Positions 36,797 to 46,391 of a stretch of 64,000 nt of DNA are shown in pieces. How positions within the stretch are numbered: the stretch's first letter is position 1; every line of letters starts with the position of its first letter. Source of the stretch: DATBSL01 sp963729875 (GTDB lineage Bacteria; Acidobacteriota; Vicinamibacteria; Fen-336). Made by a program: the position numbers and the translations under genes. The stretch lies in contig CAVSPR010000004.1 in the NCBI GenBank assembly GCA_963729875.1, forward strand, positions 496,001 through 560,000, in the 5' to 3' direction. The notes below the pieces were generated by a model. It was not told where the DNA came from. It did no database searches and saw only the letters and a list, made by a program, of their open reading frames with translations.

Positions 36797-37732
36797 ATGG
36801 CCCAGAGTCACTTCCTCTCTCTCAAGGACTGGTCGCGCGAGGAGATCGAGCTGCTGTTCGAGGAGTCCGCGGCGATCAAGGCGAACCCCGAGCACTACTC
36901 GGCGGCCCTCGCCGGCAAGTCGCTCGGGATGATCTTCCAGAAGCCGTCCACGAGGACCCGGGTCTCGTTCGAGGTGGGCATGTTCCAGCTCGGCGGGCAG
37001 GCGCTCTTCCTGGGCTCGAACGACATCCAGCTGCACCGCGGAGAGACGATCGCGGACACCGCGCGTGTGCTCTCGCGCTACGTGCACGGCGTCATGGCGC
37101 GCGTCTTCGCGCACCAGGACGTCCTGGACCTCGCCCGCCACGGCTCGGTGCCCGTGATCAACGGGCTCTCCGACCTGCTCCACCCCTGCCAGGCGCTGGC
37201 CGACTACTTCACCCTGCGCGAGCGGCGGGGCGACCTCGCCCGGCTGAAGATGGCCTACGTGGGCGACGGCAACAACGTCGCCCACGAGCTCATGTTCGGG
37301 GCGGTGAAGCTGGGCATGCAGTTCTCCATCGCGTGCCCGAAGGGCTACGAGCCCAACCCGCTCATCTACAAGAGCGCCGTCCGCGACGCGCAGAAGCTGG
37401 GCTCGCCCCTGCCCGAGGTCACCTCGGACCCCCTGGAGGCGGTGGGAGGCGCCGACGTCGTGTACACGGACGTCTGGACCTCGATGGGCCAGGAGGCGGA
37501 GTCGAGGAAGCGCCTCGCCGACTTCCACGGCTTCCAGGTCACGCCGGAGATGATGTCGCGGGCCGCCCCCGAGGTTGTCTTCATGCACTGCCTCCCCGCT
37601 CACCGGGGGGAGGAGGTGGCCGCCGACGTCATCGACGGGCCCCAGTCCGTGGTCTTCGACGAGGCGGAGAACCGCCTCCACGTCCAGAAGGCGGTCCTCG
37701 TCACCCTGATCGGCGACGGCACCGACGACTAG
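36797..37732 (+). CDS. argF: Ornithine carbamoyltransferase
   Basis: Transfers the carbamoyl group from carbamoyl phosphate to ornithine to give citrulline. The 311-residue protein shows the carbamoyl-phosphate motif STRTRVSFE, the HPCQALADYFT motif and the ornithine-site HCLPAHRGEEV. ATG 36797 follows AAGGAG closely. No other arg genes are in the window. Direction (biosynthetic or catabolic) cannot be set from sequence. Confidence 0.93.
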   Translation: MAQSHFLSLKDWSREEIELLFEESAAIKANPEHYSAALAGKSLGMIFQKPSTRTRVSFEVGMFQLGGQALFLGSNDIQLHRGETIADTARVLSRYVHGVMARVFAHQDVLDLARHGSVPVINGLSDLLHPCQALADYFTLRERRGDLARLKMAYVGDGNNVAHELMFGAVKLGMQFSIACPKGYEPNPLIYKSAVRDAQKLGSPLPEVTSDPLEAVGGADVVYTDVWTSMGQEAESRKRLADFHGFQVTPEMMSRAAPEVVFMHCLPAHRGEEVAADVIDGPQSVVFDEAENRLHVQKAVLVTLIGDGTDD

Positions 37733-37746
37733 AGAGGTCCGCCCGG

Positions 37747-39189
37747 TCAGGGGCGGAGGAGGAGAGCGGTCAGCCCGAGCGCGAAGAGGGCGAGCGCCGC
37801 GCCCGCGACGTCTGCCACCTCGATCGGTCGGCCGAGGACGCGGACACGTCGGGACGGCAGGGAGGCGAGCCCCCCGAAGCCCAGCGCCACGAGGAAGGGG
37901 AGCTTGACGTAGTAGTACGTCATCTCCATGTGGGTGACGGCGTGTGCGGCCAGGAGGCAGGCCGCGACCGTGCAGGTCACCCACATCCACCCGGTGCGGT
38001 CCCTCAGGGCCCGCCACGCCCCGAGCACGGCAAGCGCGGTCAGCGCCAGGGCGAGGGCCCGAACGCCCGCGCGCAGCCCGGCCTCCCCCCAGTCCATGCC
38101 GCCGCCCGGGTCGAACCACTCGGCCCGGATCGTGACGCCCGGGCGCTGCGCGACGCGAAACGCCGGCAGGAGCACGGTGCTCGTGTCGAGCAGCAGCGTG
38201 CGAACGGTGCGTGCGCCGTTCGTGACGAACACGCCGGGCTGCCGCCGCAGGTTCTCCAGGGCCTCTCGGCCGAAGGCCTCCTCGAGCTCGGCGTTGAAGC
38301 GGACGTAGGTGAGAAGGTCGTACGTCGGCCGCCCGGTGACGCGGGACGTCACTCGCAGGATGTCGGCTCCGAGGGCCTGCCAGCGATAGCTGTCGGGGTC
38401 CGTCGGGAGGACGCGCAGGGTGGCCGCCCAGACGTTGGCCCTGCCCTGCAGGTTGACGGGGACGAGCCGTCCCGAGACGAGGGCGTTGCGCACCGTCCAG
38501 GGAGCGATCGCCACGGCCATTCCGGCGGCGAAGGTGGCCGCGGCCAGCGTCCCCTCGAGCAGGCGCGGTCGCGGCCGGCGCAGCGCGATGCCGAGCCAGA
38601 CGAAGGGGGGCAGCAGGAGGGTCACCGGCCGGACGAGCGTGACCAGGCCCCAGACGAGCCCGGCCACGAAGAGCAGCCGGCGCCGGTCCACCCCGGCGGC
38701 CATCGCACGGTCGAGCGCCCAGACGCCCGCCACGATCCCCAGCACGTGGAGGGTCCCGTACTGGAACAGCCCGACAAGGACGAGGCTCAGGGGGTTCACG
38801 GCGAGGGTGAGGGCCGCGGCGAACGCCAGGGCCGGCCGCATCTTCCGGCCCAGCCAGAGAAACAGGAGCACTGCGGTCGCGGCGAGGGCGAGGCCCTGGG
38901 CCGTCGCGACCAGCCCCTCCACGCGGCCCAGGTAGTCCACGGTGACGGCGCGTGGGGGGCCGGCGAGCCGCAGCGGCAGGGCGACGAACGCGGGGTAACC
39001 CGGCGGACGGAGCAGCCAGGGCTCGTTCTCGAGCCCGATCGTCCCGTGGACGGCGAGGTTGGCGCCCAGCATGACCCACTCGTCGGTGAGCCCTCCCAGG
39101 AACCCGAGCTGCCGCTTCGTGCCGAGCGAAGCGGCCACCGCGGCCAGCACGAGCCCGGCGAGGGCCAGAGAGAGGAAGCGCGAGCTCAA
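37747..39189 (-). CDS. GT-C type (ArnT/family 39-like) membrane protein
   Basis: TTG 39189 overlaps the aroB stop as TTGA and gives a 480-residue polytopic protein starting LSSRFLSLALAGLVLA. Hallmarks are an acidic residue pair after the first helix (GGLTDEWVMLGANL) and the RPPGYPAF motif seen in family 39-like transferases. About ten hydrophobic segments follow. The start is weak but no better site exists before the conserved region. Probably transfers a sugar from a polyprenyl carrier on the outer face of the inner membrane. Target unknown. Confidence 0.6.
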   Translation of the reverse strand: MSSRFLSLALAGLVLAAVAASLGTKRQLGFLGGLTDEWVMLGANLAVHGTIGLENEPWLLRPPGYPAFVALPLRLAGPPRAVTVDYLGRVEGLVATAQGLALAATAVLLFLWLGRKMRPALAFAAALTLAVNPLSLVLVGLFQYGTLHVLGIVAGVWALDRAMAAGVDRRRLLFVAGLVWGLVTLVRPVTLLLPPFVWLGIALRRPRPRLLEGTLAAATFAAGMAVAIAPWTVRNALVSGRLVPVNLQGRANVWAATLRVLPTDPDSYRWQALGADILRVTSRVTGRPTYDLLTYVRFNAELEEAFGREALENLRRQPGVFVTNGARTVRTLLLDTSTVLLPAFRVAQRPGVTIRAEWFDPGGGMDWGEAGLRAGVRALALALTALAVLGAWRALRDRTGWMWVTCTVAACLLAAHAVTHMEMTYYYVKLPFLVALGFGGLASLPSRRVRVLGRPIEVADVAGAALALFALGLTALLLRP

Positions 39190-40283
39190 GGCCGTGGAGC
39201 CTCCCGCCCCGCCATCTCCCGCAGCGCGCGGGTGACCTCGGTGCGGTCCACGTCGTCGAGCACCTCGACACGGCCGATCGCGACGGGCAGGACGAAGGGG
39301 ACCCGGCCCGCCCTGGCCTTCTTGTCCCGGCCCAGGGCTTCCAGGACCGCGCGTGGCGGCAGGTCGGAGACGGGGGGGCGCGGACCCAGGCGGTCGACGG
39401 CGGAGGCGATCGCCTCGGCGTCGGCCTCGGGCAGGATGCCGCGGTGGCGGGCGATGCACGCCGCCCCGACGAGGCCCCAGCCGACCGCCTCCCCGTGGGT
39501 GAAGCGCCGGTAGCGGGCCGTCGCCTCCAGGGCGTGGCCGATCGTGTGGCCGAGGTTCAGCACGCGGCGCAGGCCCCCCTCGCGCTCGTCGCTCTCGACG
39601 ACTCCCGCCTTGATCCGGCAGGCGGTGGCGATGGCACCCTCGACCGCCACGGGGTCCCAGCCCTGCAGGCCCGGGGGAGCCTGGCGGATCGAGTCGAAGA
39701 GGGCGGGATCGCCGAGGATCGCGCACTTCAGGATCTCGTAGGCCCCGGAGCGGAGCTCCCGCAACGGGAGCGTGGAGAGCAAGGCCGGGTCCACGACCAC
39801 CGCCCGCGGCTGGTGGAATGCCCCGATCAGGTTCTTGCCCTTCGCGTGGTTGATCCCCACCTTGCCGCCGATCGAGCTGTCGACCATCGAGAGGAGGGTG
39901 GTGGGAAGGCCCACCCAGTCCACCCCGCGCATCCAGGTGGCGGCGGCGTAGCCGGCGAGGTCGCCCACGACGCCGCCCCCGAGGGCCGCCACGAGCCCGT
40001 CGCGCCCGAGCCGCGCCTCGAGGAAGGCGTCGTAGACGGCCTCGAGGGTCCGCCGGCTCTTGTGGCGCTCGCCGTCGGGCAGGGTGATGACGTGGACGGG
40101 GCCGAGGCCGCGCAGCGAGCGCAGGACCGCCCGGCCGTGGAGCGTGAGGACACGGCGGCTCGCCACGAGGACGATCCTGCGCCCCCGGAGGCCCGCGAGA
40201 GCCTCCGGGAGGCGTCGCGCGAGCCCGTGGCCCACCCAGACCGCGTAGCGGCGCCGCCCGAGCTCGACCGGGATCTCCAGCAT
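39186..40283 (-). CDS. aroB: 3-dehydroquinate synthase
   Basis: Second step of the shikimate pathway, turning DAHP into 3-dehydroquinate with NAD and a metal ion. The 365-residue protein has the NAD-binding GGGVVGDLAGYAAATWMRG, PTTLLSMVDSSIGGKVGIN, and metal-binding His and Glu residues in LNLGHTIGHALE and HGEAVGWG. ATG 40283 (MLEIPVELG) is preferred over an in-frame GTG at 40301. No other aro gene adjacent. Confidence 0.93.
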   Translation of the reverse strand: MLEIPVELGRRRYAVWVGHGLARRLPEALAGLRGRRIVLVASRRVLTLHGRAVLRSLRGLGPVHVITLPDGERHKSRRTLEAVYDAFLEARLGRDGLVAALGGGVVGDLAGYAAATWMRGVDWVGLPTTLLSMVDSSIGGKVGINHAKGKNLIGAFHQPRAVVVDPALLSTLPLRELRSGAYEILKCAILGDPALFDSIRQAPPGLQGWDPVAVEGAIATACRIKAGVVESDEREGGLRRVLNLGHTIGHALEATARYRRFTHGEAVGWGLVGAACIARHRGILPEADAEAIASAVDRLGPRPPVSDLPPRAVLEALGRDKKARAGRVPFVLPVAIGRVEVLDDVDRTEVTRALREMAGREAPRP

Positions 40284-40331
40284 CGACCCGGAGAATAGCA
40301 CCGGGCCCCGCCGGCGCGCCTTTCCCCACGG

Positions 40332-40841
40332 CTACCGGAGCCAGCCGGGGAGGGCCCCGTCGCGGCGGGCGCGCTCCGACAGGTTCTCCTCCTCCTGGCG
40401 AATGCGACGCTCGATCCCGGCCAGCCTCGCCTGCAGCGTCGCGTCCGAGTCCCCGGAGGAGGAGCGGCGCCGCCGGGTCGGCACGCGGCTGGCCTCCTCG
40501 GAGCGCTCGGCGATCCGCGCCCTCAGCTCGCCGGCCTGGGCCTCGAGGGCCTGGATGCGCTCGCGCACGCGCGCGGCCTCGGCGCGCCAGTGGCTCTCCC
40601 CGCGACCCGCCGGGCGCGAGCGAGGCTCCGGGAGGGGTGCGGCCTCGCCCGGGGGCTCGGCCGGGACCGAGCGGACGCCCGTCTGGTCGCGGAACGGGTG
40701 CACGCGGTCCAGGTCGTCGTTCGTGTAGACGCGGACCGGGGGACGTGGGGGCGGGCCGGCCTCGGTTTCCGAGCCGCTCGCCGTCGCGCAGAGGATCACC
40801 GACAGGCCGAAGCCCAGCGGAAGGACCGTGTGGGGTGTCAT
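40332..40841 (-). CDS. Secreted coiled-coil protein with TNDDLDR motif
   Basis: 169 residues with a signal peptide (residues 1-22), a Pro-rich stretch, the motif VYTNDDLDRVHP near residue 40, and a coiled coil (ARVRERIQALEAQAGELRARIAE) from about residue 88. The layout matches the protein at 30970. No recognised family. It lies 48 bases upstream of aroB on the same strand. Probably a periplasmic structural or adaptor protein; function unknown. Confidence 0.5.
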   Translation of the reverse strand: MTPHTVLPLGFGLSVILCATASGSETEAGPPPRPPVRVYTNDDLDRVHPFRDQTGVRSVPAEPPGEAAPLPEPRSRPAGRGESHWRAEAARVRERIQALEAQAGELRARIAERSEEASRVPTRRRRSSSGDSDATLQARLAGIERRIRQEEENLSERARRDGALPGWLR

Positions 40842-40922
40842 GGAACGTCGCCTTTCCGGGAGAGGAGATGGAAAGGCGGCCCGCGAGGCCGGGTGGAGCC
40901 TAGCAGCACCCCGGATGGCCGG

Positions 40923-42872
40923 TCAAGGCCGGGGAAGGATCAAGACCCACGGTGTCGCGCCCCCGTGCGGCACGAGGACCGGGCGCGCGCTGTCGATCGC
41001 CGAGCCGGGCGGCGCGAGGAGCGCATCGAGCCCTCGGGAACGCATCAGTGACGAGGCGTCACGTGCCTCCGCCACGTCGTCGAGAGGCACGAACGTCACC
41101 CGGACGTCGTTGCCACCTCGGAAGAGGCCCGCGAGGACGGTGTTCCCGGGCAGGGCCGCCCCGAGCCTGGCTCCCGCGGGGAGCGCGCGCGTGACCGCGA
41201 TCTCCGCGAGGTGATCGCCCCACCACGGCAGGAAGGCCCGCGAGGGCGGGGACAGCGTGCGCCAGCCGGCGTTGACGGTCCCTACGTAGACCTCGCCGCC
41301 TATCGCCACCCCCAGCCCGACGGCCAGCCACCAGGCCGGGCGCTGGGCGGGCGGGGGGACCGCCTGCAGGGCCCGCGCGGCCAGGACGGCGAGGGGTACC
41401 GCGACGAGCGAGAAGAAGCGCACGCTCGTGGGCCACCACTGGAAGAGGGCGCTGAACACGACACCGAAGGCGAGCGTGAAGGCGGCGAGCCCCGCGGCGA
41501 GCCGCTCTCCCTCCACGGACCGGGGCCCGCGGCGGAACGCGGACAGGGCGGCGGCCAGGGCGCCGGCGAGCGCGAGCAGCGGGACCACGGCGCCCGTCGA
41601 GAGGGTGTCGGCGTTGTGCAGGGGCAGCCGCGAGAACAAGAGGAGCGAGTCGCGCCGCGGGTAGACGGGGCCGGCGAACGGGTCGCGGTCGGGGAGCCAG
41701 GACACGAGCGCCTCCCACGCCGGACGCAGCGCGGGGGACAGCGCGGCGGCGTTGGAGGACGGGTCGATGGCCTGAGCGACGTAGGTGATCGCGTTGAGGG
41801 ACGTCTTGGCGCCGATCGTCGCCGGGGCGACGTCGCCCTGGTGAACCGCGTACAGACCAGGCGGGGCGAAGGGGTCGCCCCAGGCCCGCAGGTTCTCCAC
41901 GTACCGGGGGGCCGCGAGGGTCGCGGCGCACGCGGCCGCGCACGCGGCGTGACGCACCAGGGCCCGCAGGGTGACGTCGCGCGCCCGGGCCGTGGCCGCG
42001 ACCAGGAGGACGACGCCCGGCCCGGCGTAGAAGACCGTCCCCTTCGCCCCGGCCGCCATCGCGATCGCGAGCCAGGCGGGAAAGGCGAGTCTCGGAGCGG
42101 CGAGGCTCTCCAGGAGGAGGACGAGCCCGGCCGAGAGCAGTCCCGCGGTGAGGAGATCGTTCTGGCTCGTCATGAACTGAACGAGGGTCGAGGGCATCCC
42201 GAGGACGAGGGCGAGGACGCCGAGGCGCTGGCCCCGCCCGAGCCCGGCGCGGCCGGCCAGCGCCCAGGCCGAGAGCAGCAGCAGTCCGCCCCCCCAGGCC
42301 TGGGCGAGGGTGGCGAGCGGGAAGCCCTCGGGGAAAGGGTGGGTGAGCCACAGCATCACCAAGTCGACGTTCACCGGCGAGTAGTCGTGGCGCGGCTCGT
42401 TGGTCGGGAAGTGACGGATGCTGCCCTCCTGCAGCCAGTAGCCGATCCGGCTGAGCCGGTAGGAGAGCGCGTCGTGCGTCGCGTGCCGCCCGAGGACGCC
42501 GGTCAGGGCGAGGAGGACGACGACCGCGGCGAGCCCTGCCGCCAGCCGCCGGTCGCGCGAGGACCACTGGCGCAGGGCCCCCGCGGTCCGGGCGGCCAGG
42601 GAGGCGGGGGCTTCGAGGCCGGCCGGGCGGCGGGCGAATCCCAGCACCGCGAGCAGGACGGCCAGGTGGGCGAGCAGGATCGTCGCCGTCCGGAGCCGTC
42701 CCGTGTAGCCCAGGGCCAGGGCGACGGCCACGATCTGCGCGAGCGCCAGCACCTGGACCGCGAGCCACCGGGACGCCAGGCCCGCCCGGGGGCCGGGGAG
42801 GAGCCTCTCGAGCCGCCGGGCGCTCTCGGCCACGAGCAGCGTCTGCAGCAGCAGGAGAGCGACGGGTCCCAC
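40923..42872 (-). CDS. Large GT-C-like multi-pass membrane protein
   Basis: 649 residues, about 11-13 hydrophobic segments, and a short soluble C-terminus. The loop after the first helices has THDALSYRLSRIGYWLQEG and a PRHDYSPVNVDLVMLWL segment, as in family 39-like proteins. Start GTG 42872 reads VGPVALLLLQTLLV. It is divergent from the TerC gene. An 81-base gap separates its end from the coiled-coil gene at 40332. Probable polyprenyl-sugar transferase; not proven. Confidence 0.55.
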   Translation of the reverse strand: MGPVALLLLQTLLVAESARRLERLLPGPRAGLASRWLAVQVLALAQIVAVALALGYTGRLRTATILLAHLAVLLAVLGFARRPAGLEAPASLAARTAGALRQWSSRDRRLAAGLAAVVVLLALTGVLGRHATHDALSYRLSRIGYWLQEGSIRHFPTNEPRHDYSPVNVDLVMLWLTHPFPEGFPLATLAQAWGGGLLLLSAWALAGRAGLGRGQRLGVLALVLGMPSTLVQFMTSQNDLLTAGLLSAGLVLLLESLAAPRLAFPAWLAIAMAAGAKGTVFYAGPGVVLLVAATARARDVTLRALVRHAACAAACAATLAAPRYVENLRAWGDPFAPPGLYAVHQGDVAPATIGAKTSLNAITYVAQAIDPSSNAAALSPALRPAWEALVSWLPDRDPFAGPVYPRRDSLLLFSRLPLHNADTLSTGAVVPLLALAGALAAALSAFRRGPRSVEGERLAAGLAAFTLAFGVVFSALFQWWPTSVRFFSLVAVPLAVLAARALQAVPPPAQRPAWWLAVGLGVAIGGEVYVGTVNAGWRTLSPPSRAFLPWWGDHLAEIAVTRALPAGARLGAALPGNTVLAGLFRGGNDVRVTFVPLDDVAEARDASSLMRSRGLDALLAPPGSAIDSARPVLVPHGGATPWVLILPRP

Positions 42873-42963
42873 GCGGTGCAGACTAGCAGATGCCGGCGGA
42901 GCCGGGGCCGGGCACCGTCGGCCCCCGCCGCTCTGCTAGACTACGCAATTCGAGCGTGACGAC

Positions 42964-43983
42964 ATGCCCCGTGTGAGCCTCTTCCCCTTTGCTGAGTACT
43001 GGCCCTTCTACCTGGGCTTCCTGCTGCTGGTCTTCGTGCTCCTGGCCCTGGACCTGGGCGTCTTCCACCGCAAGGCCCACGCGGTCTCCATCCGGGAGGC
43101 CGCCGGCTGGAGCGTCGTGTGGGTGAGCCTCGCCCTCCTCTTCAACGTGGGCTTCTTCCTCTACATGAGGTGGCACTTCCCCCTGGACGCCCGGCTCATG
43201 GCGATCCCCGGGTTCGACCCCCTCGTCGCCGCCCGGGAGACCGCCCTCGAGTTCCTCGCCGGCTACGTCGTCGAGTACTCGCTCTCGATCGACAACATCT
43301 TCGTGTTCGTCGTGGTCCTGACGTACTTCGGGGTGCCGGCCGCCTACCAGCACCGCGTCCTCTTCTTCGGCATCCTCGGCGCCCTCGTGTTCCGCGGGAT
43401 CTTCATCGCCCTCGGGGCGGCGCTCCTGCAGTTCGAGTGGGTGGTGTGGCTCTTCGGCGCGTTCCTCGTCTTCACCGGCGTCAAGATGATGGGGGGCGAG
43501 GGCGGTCCGGTCGAGCCGCACGAGCGGTGGGTCATACGGCAGTTCCGGAAGCGCTTCCCGGTGACCGGTGGCTTCCACGGCCAGAGCTTCTTCGTCCGGC
43601 ACGAGGGGCGCCTCCACGCGACCCCCCTGTTCATCTGCCTCCTCTTCCTGGAGATGACGGACATCCTGTTCGCCGTGGACTCGGTCCCCGCCATCTTCGG
43701 CCTCACCCGCGAGCCGTTCGTCGTGTTCACCTCGAACATCTTCGCGATCCTCGGCCTGCGGAACCTGTACTTCCTGCTCGCGGGGGCGGTCGACAAGTTC
43801 CACTTCCTGAAGTACGGCCTCGGGGTCGTGCTCGTCTTCGTCGGGCTGAAGATGACCGTCCTCAACCGCCTCTGGCACGGCCACTTCCCGATCACGTGGT
43901 CGCTCGCCTTCATCCTCGGGGTGATCGCGGTTTCGATCGCCCTGTCGCTCCTCTTTCCGAAGCAGGCCCAGGAGGGCCGGTAG
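42964..43983 (+). CDS. TerC/Alx family integral membrane protein
   Basis: 339 residues with about nine hydrophobic segments. It has the TerC signature pairs with intramembrane acidic residues: LEFLAGYVVEYSLSIDNIFVFVV and LFLEMTDILFAVDSVPA. Alx/TerC proteins are linked to manganese export and metal handling at the membrane. No yybP-ykoY-type riboswitch can be recognised in the 91-base upstream gap, which has a TAGACT -10-like box about 25 bases before ATG. proS follows after 5 bases. Confidence 0.88.
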   Translation: MPRVSLFPFAEYWPFYLGFLLLVFVLLALDLGVFHRKAHAVSIREAAGWSVVWVSLALLFNVGFFLYMRWHFPLDARLMAIPGFDPLVAARETALEFLAGYVVEYSLSIDNIFVFVVVLTYFGVPAAYQHRVLFFGILGALVFRGIFIALGAALLQFEWVVWLFGAFLVFTGVKMMGGEGGPVEPHERWVIRQFRKRFPVTGGFHGQSFFVRHEGRLHATPLFICLLFLEMTDILFAVDSVPAIFGLTREPFVVFTSNIFAILGLRNLYFLLAGAVDKFHFLKYGLGVVLVFVGLKMTVLNRLWHGHFPITWSLAFILGVIAVSIALSLLFPKQAQEGR

Positions 43984-43988
43984 CCGTC

Positions 43989-45434
43989 ATGGAACAGGAC
44001 CGCGTCTCCAAGGCGATCACCCCCAAGGGCCAGGACTACTCGCAGTGGTACCTGGACGTCGTGCTGAAGGCCGACATGGCCGACTACGGCCCGGTCAAGG
44101 GCTGCATGATCATCAAGCCCTACGGCTACGCGGTGTGGGAGAACATGCAGCGCGACATGGACCGGCGCATCAAGGAGACCGGCCACGTCAACGCCTACTT
44201 CCCGCTGTTCATCCCGAAGAGCCTCCTCGAGCGGGAGAAGGAGCACGTCGAGGGCTTCTCGCCCGAGTGCGCGTGGGTGACGATCGGGGGCGGGGAGGAG
44301 CTCGAGGAGCCGATCGCGGTGCGCCCGACCTCCGAGGCGATCATCTGCTCGATGTATGCGAAGTGGGTCGGCTCGTGGCGCGACCTGCCCGTGCTGATCA
44401 ACCAGTGGGCGAACATCGTGCGCTGGGAAAAGGTCACGCGGCCGTTCCTGCGCACGACCGAGTTCCTCTGGCAGGAGGGCCACACGCTCCACGCCACCGA
44501 AGAGGAGGCGCAGGAAGAGACGCTCAAGATGCTCGACGTCTATAGCACCTTCTGCGAGGAGATGCTGGCCATGCCGGTGCTCTCCGGGCAGAAGACGGAG
44601 AGCGAGAAGTTCGCGGGCGCCCTGCGGACCTACTCGATCGAGGCGCTGATGGGGGACGGCAAGGCCCTGCAGGCCGGCACCAGCCACAACCTCGGCCAGC
44701 ACTTCTCCGAGGCCTACGGCATCGAGTACCTCGACCGCAACCAGCAGCGCGTGAAGCCGTGGTCCACGTCGTGGGGGACCTCGACCCGCATGATCGGCGG
44801 GCTCATCATGACCCACGGCGACGACCAGGGGCTCATCCTGCCTCCGAAGGTCGCCCCCTACCAGGTCGTCGTCGTTCCCATCCCGCCGCGCAAGGGCGAC
44901 TGGAGCGAGGCCGTGCTGCCGAAGGCGCGCGAGGTCGCCGCGATGCTGCGCGGTGCGGGCCTGCGCGTGCACCTCGACGACCGCGACCAGTTCCAGCCGG
45001 GCTACAAGTACGCGGACTGGGAGATGCGCGGGGTGCCGGTGAGGCTCGAGATCGGGCCCAAGGACATCGAGAAGGACCAGTGCGTCCTCGTCCGCCGCGA
45101 CAGCCGCGCCAAGGAGTTCGTGCCCCTCGCGGGGACGCCCGCGCGCCTCGGCGAGATCCTGGACGGGATCCAGAAGGACCTGCTGGAGCGGGCGCGGACC
45201 TTCGTGGCCGCGAACACCACCCGGGTGAGGACGTACGACGAGTTCAAGCAGGTCATGGCCGAAAAGCGCGGCTTCATCGTGGCCGGCTGGAACGGCGACC
45301 CCGCCGTCGAGGCGAGGATCAAGGACGAGACGAAGGCCACGATCCGCGTGATCCCGATGGGGGAGCCGCTGGAGGCCCCCTGCGTCGTGACCGGTGAGAA
45401 GGGTCGCGAGGTCGTCTTCGCGCAGGCCTACTGA
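43989..45434 (+). CDS. proS: Prolyl-tRNA synthetase, archaeal/eukaryal type
   Basis: Charges tRNA-Pro with proline. The 481-residue class II synthetase has VRPTSEAIIC, FLRTTEFLWQEGHT and the GTSHNLGQHFSEA motifs, an anticodon-binding domain and a C-terminal zinc-like/extension domain ending with a Tyr (VVFAQAY). It lacks the editing insertion of the standard bacterial type and is about 90 residues shorter, so it belongs to the short group also present in several bacterial phyla. Followed by a hairpin terminator. Confidence 0.93.
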   Translation: MEQDRVSKAITPKGQDYSQWYLDVVLKADMADYGPVKGCMIIKPYGYAVWENMQRDMDRRIKETGHVNAYFPLFIPKSLLEREKEHVEGFSPECAWVTIGGGEELEEPIAVRPTSEAIICSMYAKWVGSWRDLPVLINQWANIVRWEKVTRPFLRTTEFLWQEGHTLHATEEEAQEETLKMLDVYSTFCEEMLAMPVLSGQKTESEKFAGALRTYSIEALMGDGKALQAGTSHNLGQHFSEAYGIEYLDRNQQRVKPWSTSWGTSTRMIGGLIMTHGDDQGLILPPKVAPYQVVVVPIPPRKGDWSEAVLPKAREVAAMLRGAGLRVHLDDRDQFQPGYKYADWEMRGVPVRLEIGPKDIEKDQCVLVRRDSRAKEFVPLAGTPARLGEILDGIQKDLLERARTFVAANTTRVRTYDEFKQVMAEKRGFIVAGWNGDPAVEARIKDETKATIRVIPMGEPLEAPCVVTGEKGREVVFAQAY

Positions 45435-45478
45435 TCCCTCGGCGCGCCGGTCAGACGAGCGGCGCCGAGGGATCTTCT
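45433..45478 (+). terminator. Terminator after proS
   Basis: A perfect 13-base stem (45433-45445 with 45462-45474) with a 16-base loop, then TTCT. The left arm overlaps the proS stop codon. Confidence 0.65.
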
Positions 45479-45499
45479 GTCCGTCGCCGTTGCTCCGTT

Positions 45500-45577
45500 C
45501 TGGAAGGCCCCGTCGAGAGCCCTGGAAAGCCCCGTCGAAGGCCCCGGAAGGCCCCGGAAAGCCCCGGGGAAAGCCGG
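45500..45577. repeat. Degenerate tandem repeats of a GGAAAGCCCC-type unit
   Basis: Two 22-base units (CTGGAAGGCCCCGTCGAGAG-type) are followed by three units of 10-12 bases (CCGGAAGGCC and variants). They fill the gap between the proS terminator and the convergent methyltransferase stop. No coding signal. Confidence 0.6.
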
Positions 45578-45579
45578 CC

Positions 45580-46302
45580 TCACCCCCGCCGCAGCACGTC
45601 GATCCGCCAAGGCGCGATCCGCGTCTCGCTGACCCAGGCGAACGGCTCGTCCTCGCGCCCGAGCGGCTCGTGGGAGGCGGCGAGCGCGAACCCCGCCTCG
45701 TCGTAGACACGCAGGTACGCCTCCCTCGAGCAGACGACGTCCTCCACCGGCCGACGGTCGCAGACGTCGGTCATCACGATCCGCACGAGGTCGCCGTCCC
45801 GCGCGTCCCCGTTCCCGAGGAAGTCCCGGGTGGAGAACGACGCCCACTCGTGGGTGTAGATCTGTGGGGTGGAGACGAGGTTGACGAGCCTCCCGTCGGC
45901 CGCGAGCCGTCTCCCGAGGGCGCGGAAGAGCGCGGCCTTCTCCGGTTGCGGGACGTTGTCGAACGTGAAAGCGGACAGGACGACGTCGAAGGCAGCCTCG
46001 GGGAGGATATCGAGTCCTGCCGAGACGACGAGCCGGTAGTCGCCTGCGGGGTCGATCTCCCGGGCCTTCCGGATCATCTCCCCCGAGACGTCCACTCCGG
46101 TCGGCTCGAAGCCCAGGCGTGCGAGAAAGCGCGTGGACCGGCCCGCTCCGCAGCCGAAGTCGAGTGCGCGCCGGCCCTTCACATGCTCGGTGACGAGCGC
46201 CGGCAGGTCGCGGTAGGCGAGGAAGTAGGTGCCCGGGAACTCCAACCGGGAGTACGCTTCGGCCCGCCCGGCGTCCGCGTAGACGTTCCTGAAGGCCATC
46301 AT
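45580..46302 (-). CDS. Class I SAM-dependent methyltransferase
   Basis: 240 residues with SAM motif I ALDFGCGAGRST near residue 46, motif II VTGVDVS-like GVDVSGEMIRKA, and VVLSAFTFDNV. A C-terminal segment follows with EDVVCSREAYLRVYDEAGF. Two adjacent ATG codons (46302 and 46299) could start it. It stands alone between two plus-strand genes. Substrate unknown. Confidence 0.7.
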   Translation of the reverse strand: MMAFRNVYADAGRAEAYSRLEFPGTYFLAYRDLPALVTEHVKGRRALDFGCGAGRSTRFLARLGFEPTGVDVSGEMIRKAREIDPAGDYRLVVSAGLDILPEAAFDVVLSAFTFDNVPQPEKAALFRALGRRLAADGRLVNLVSTPQIYTHEWASFSTRDFLGNGDARDGDLVRIVMTDVCDRRPVEDVVCSREAYLRVYDEAGFALAASHEPLGREDEPFAWVSETRIAPWRIDVLRRG

Positions 46303-46391
46303 GGACCCCCTCCCTGTCGGCTACGACGGTCGAAGAGCCCAGGTTCCCCAGGAGGCGTGTCGCCCTCGGGCGGCGTTAGAATGGAGGCGTC

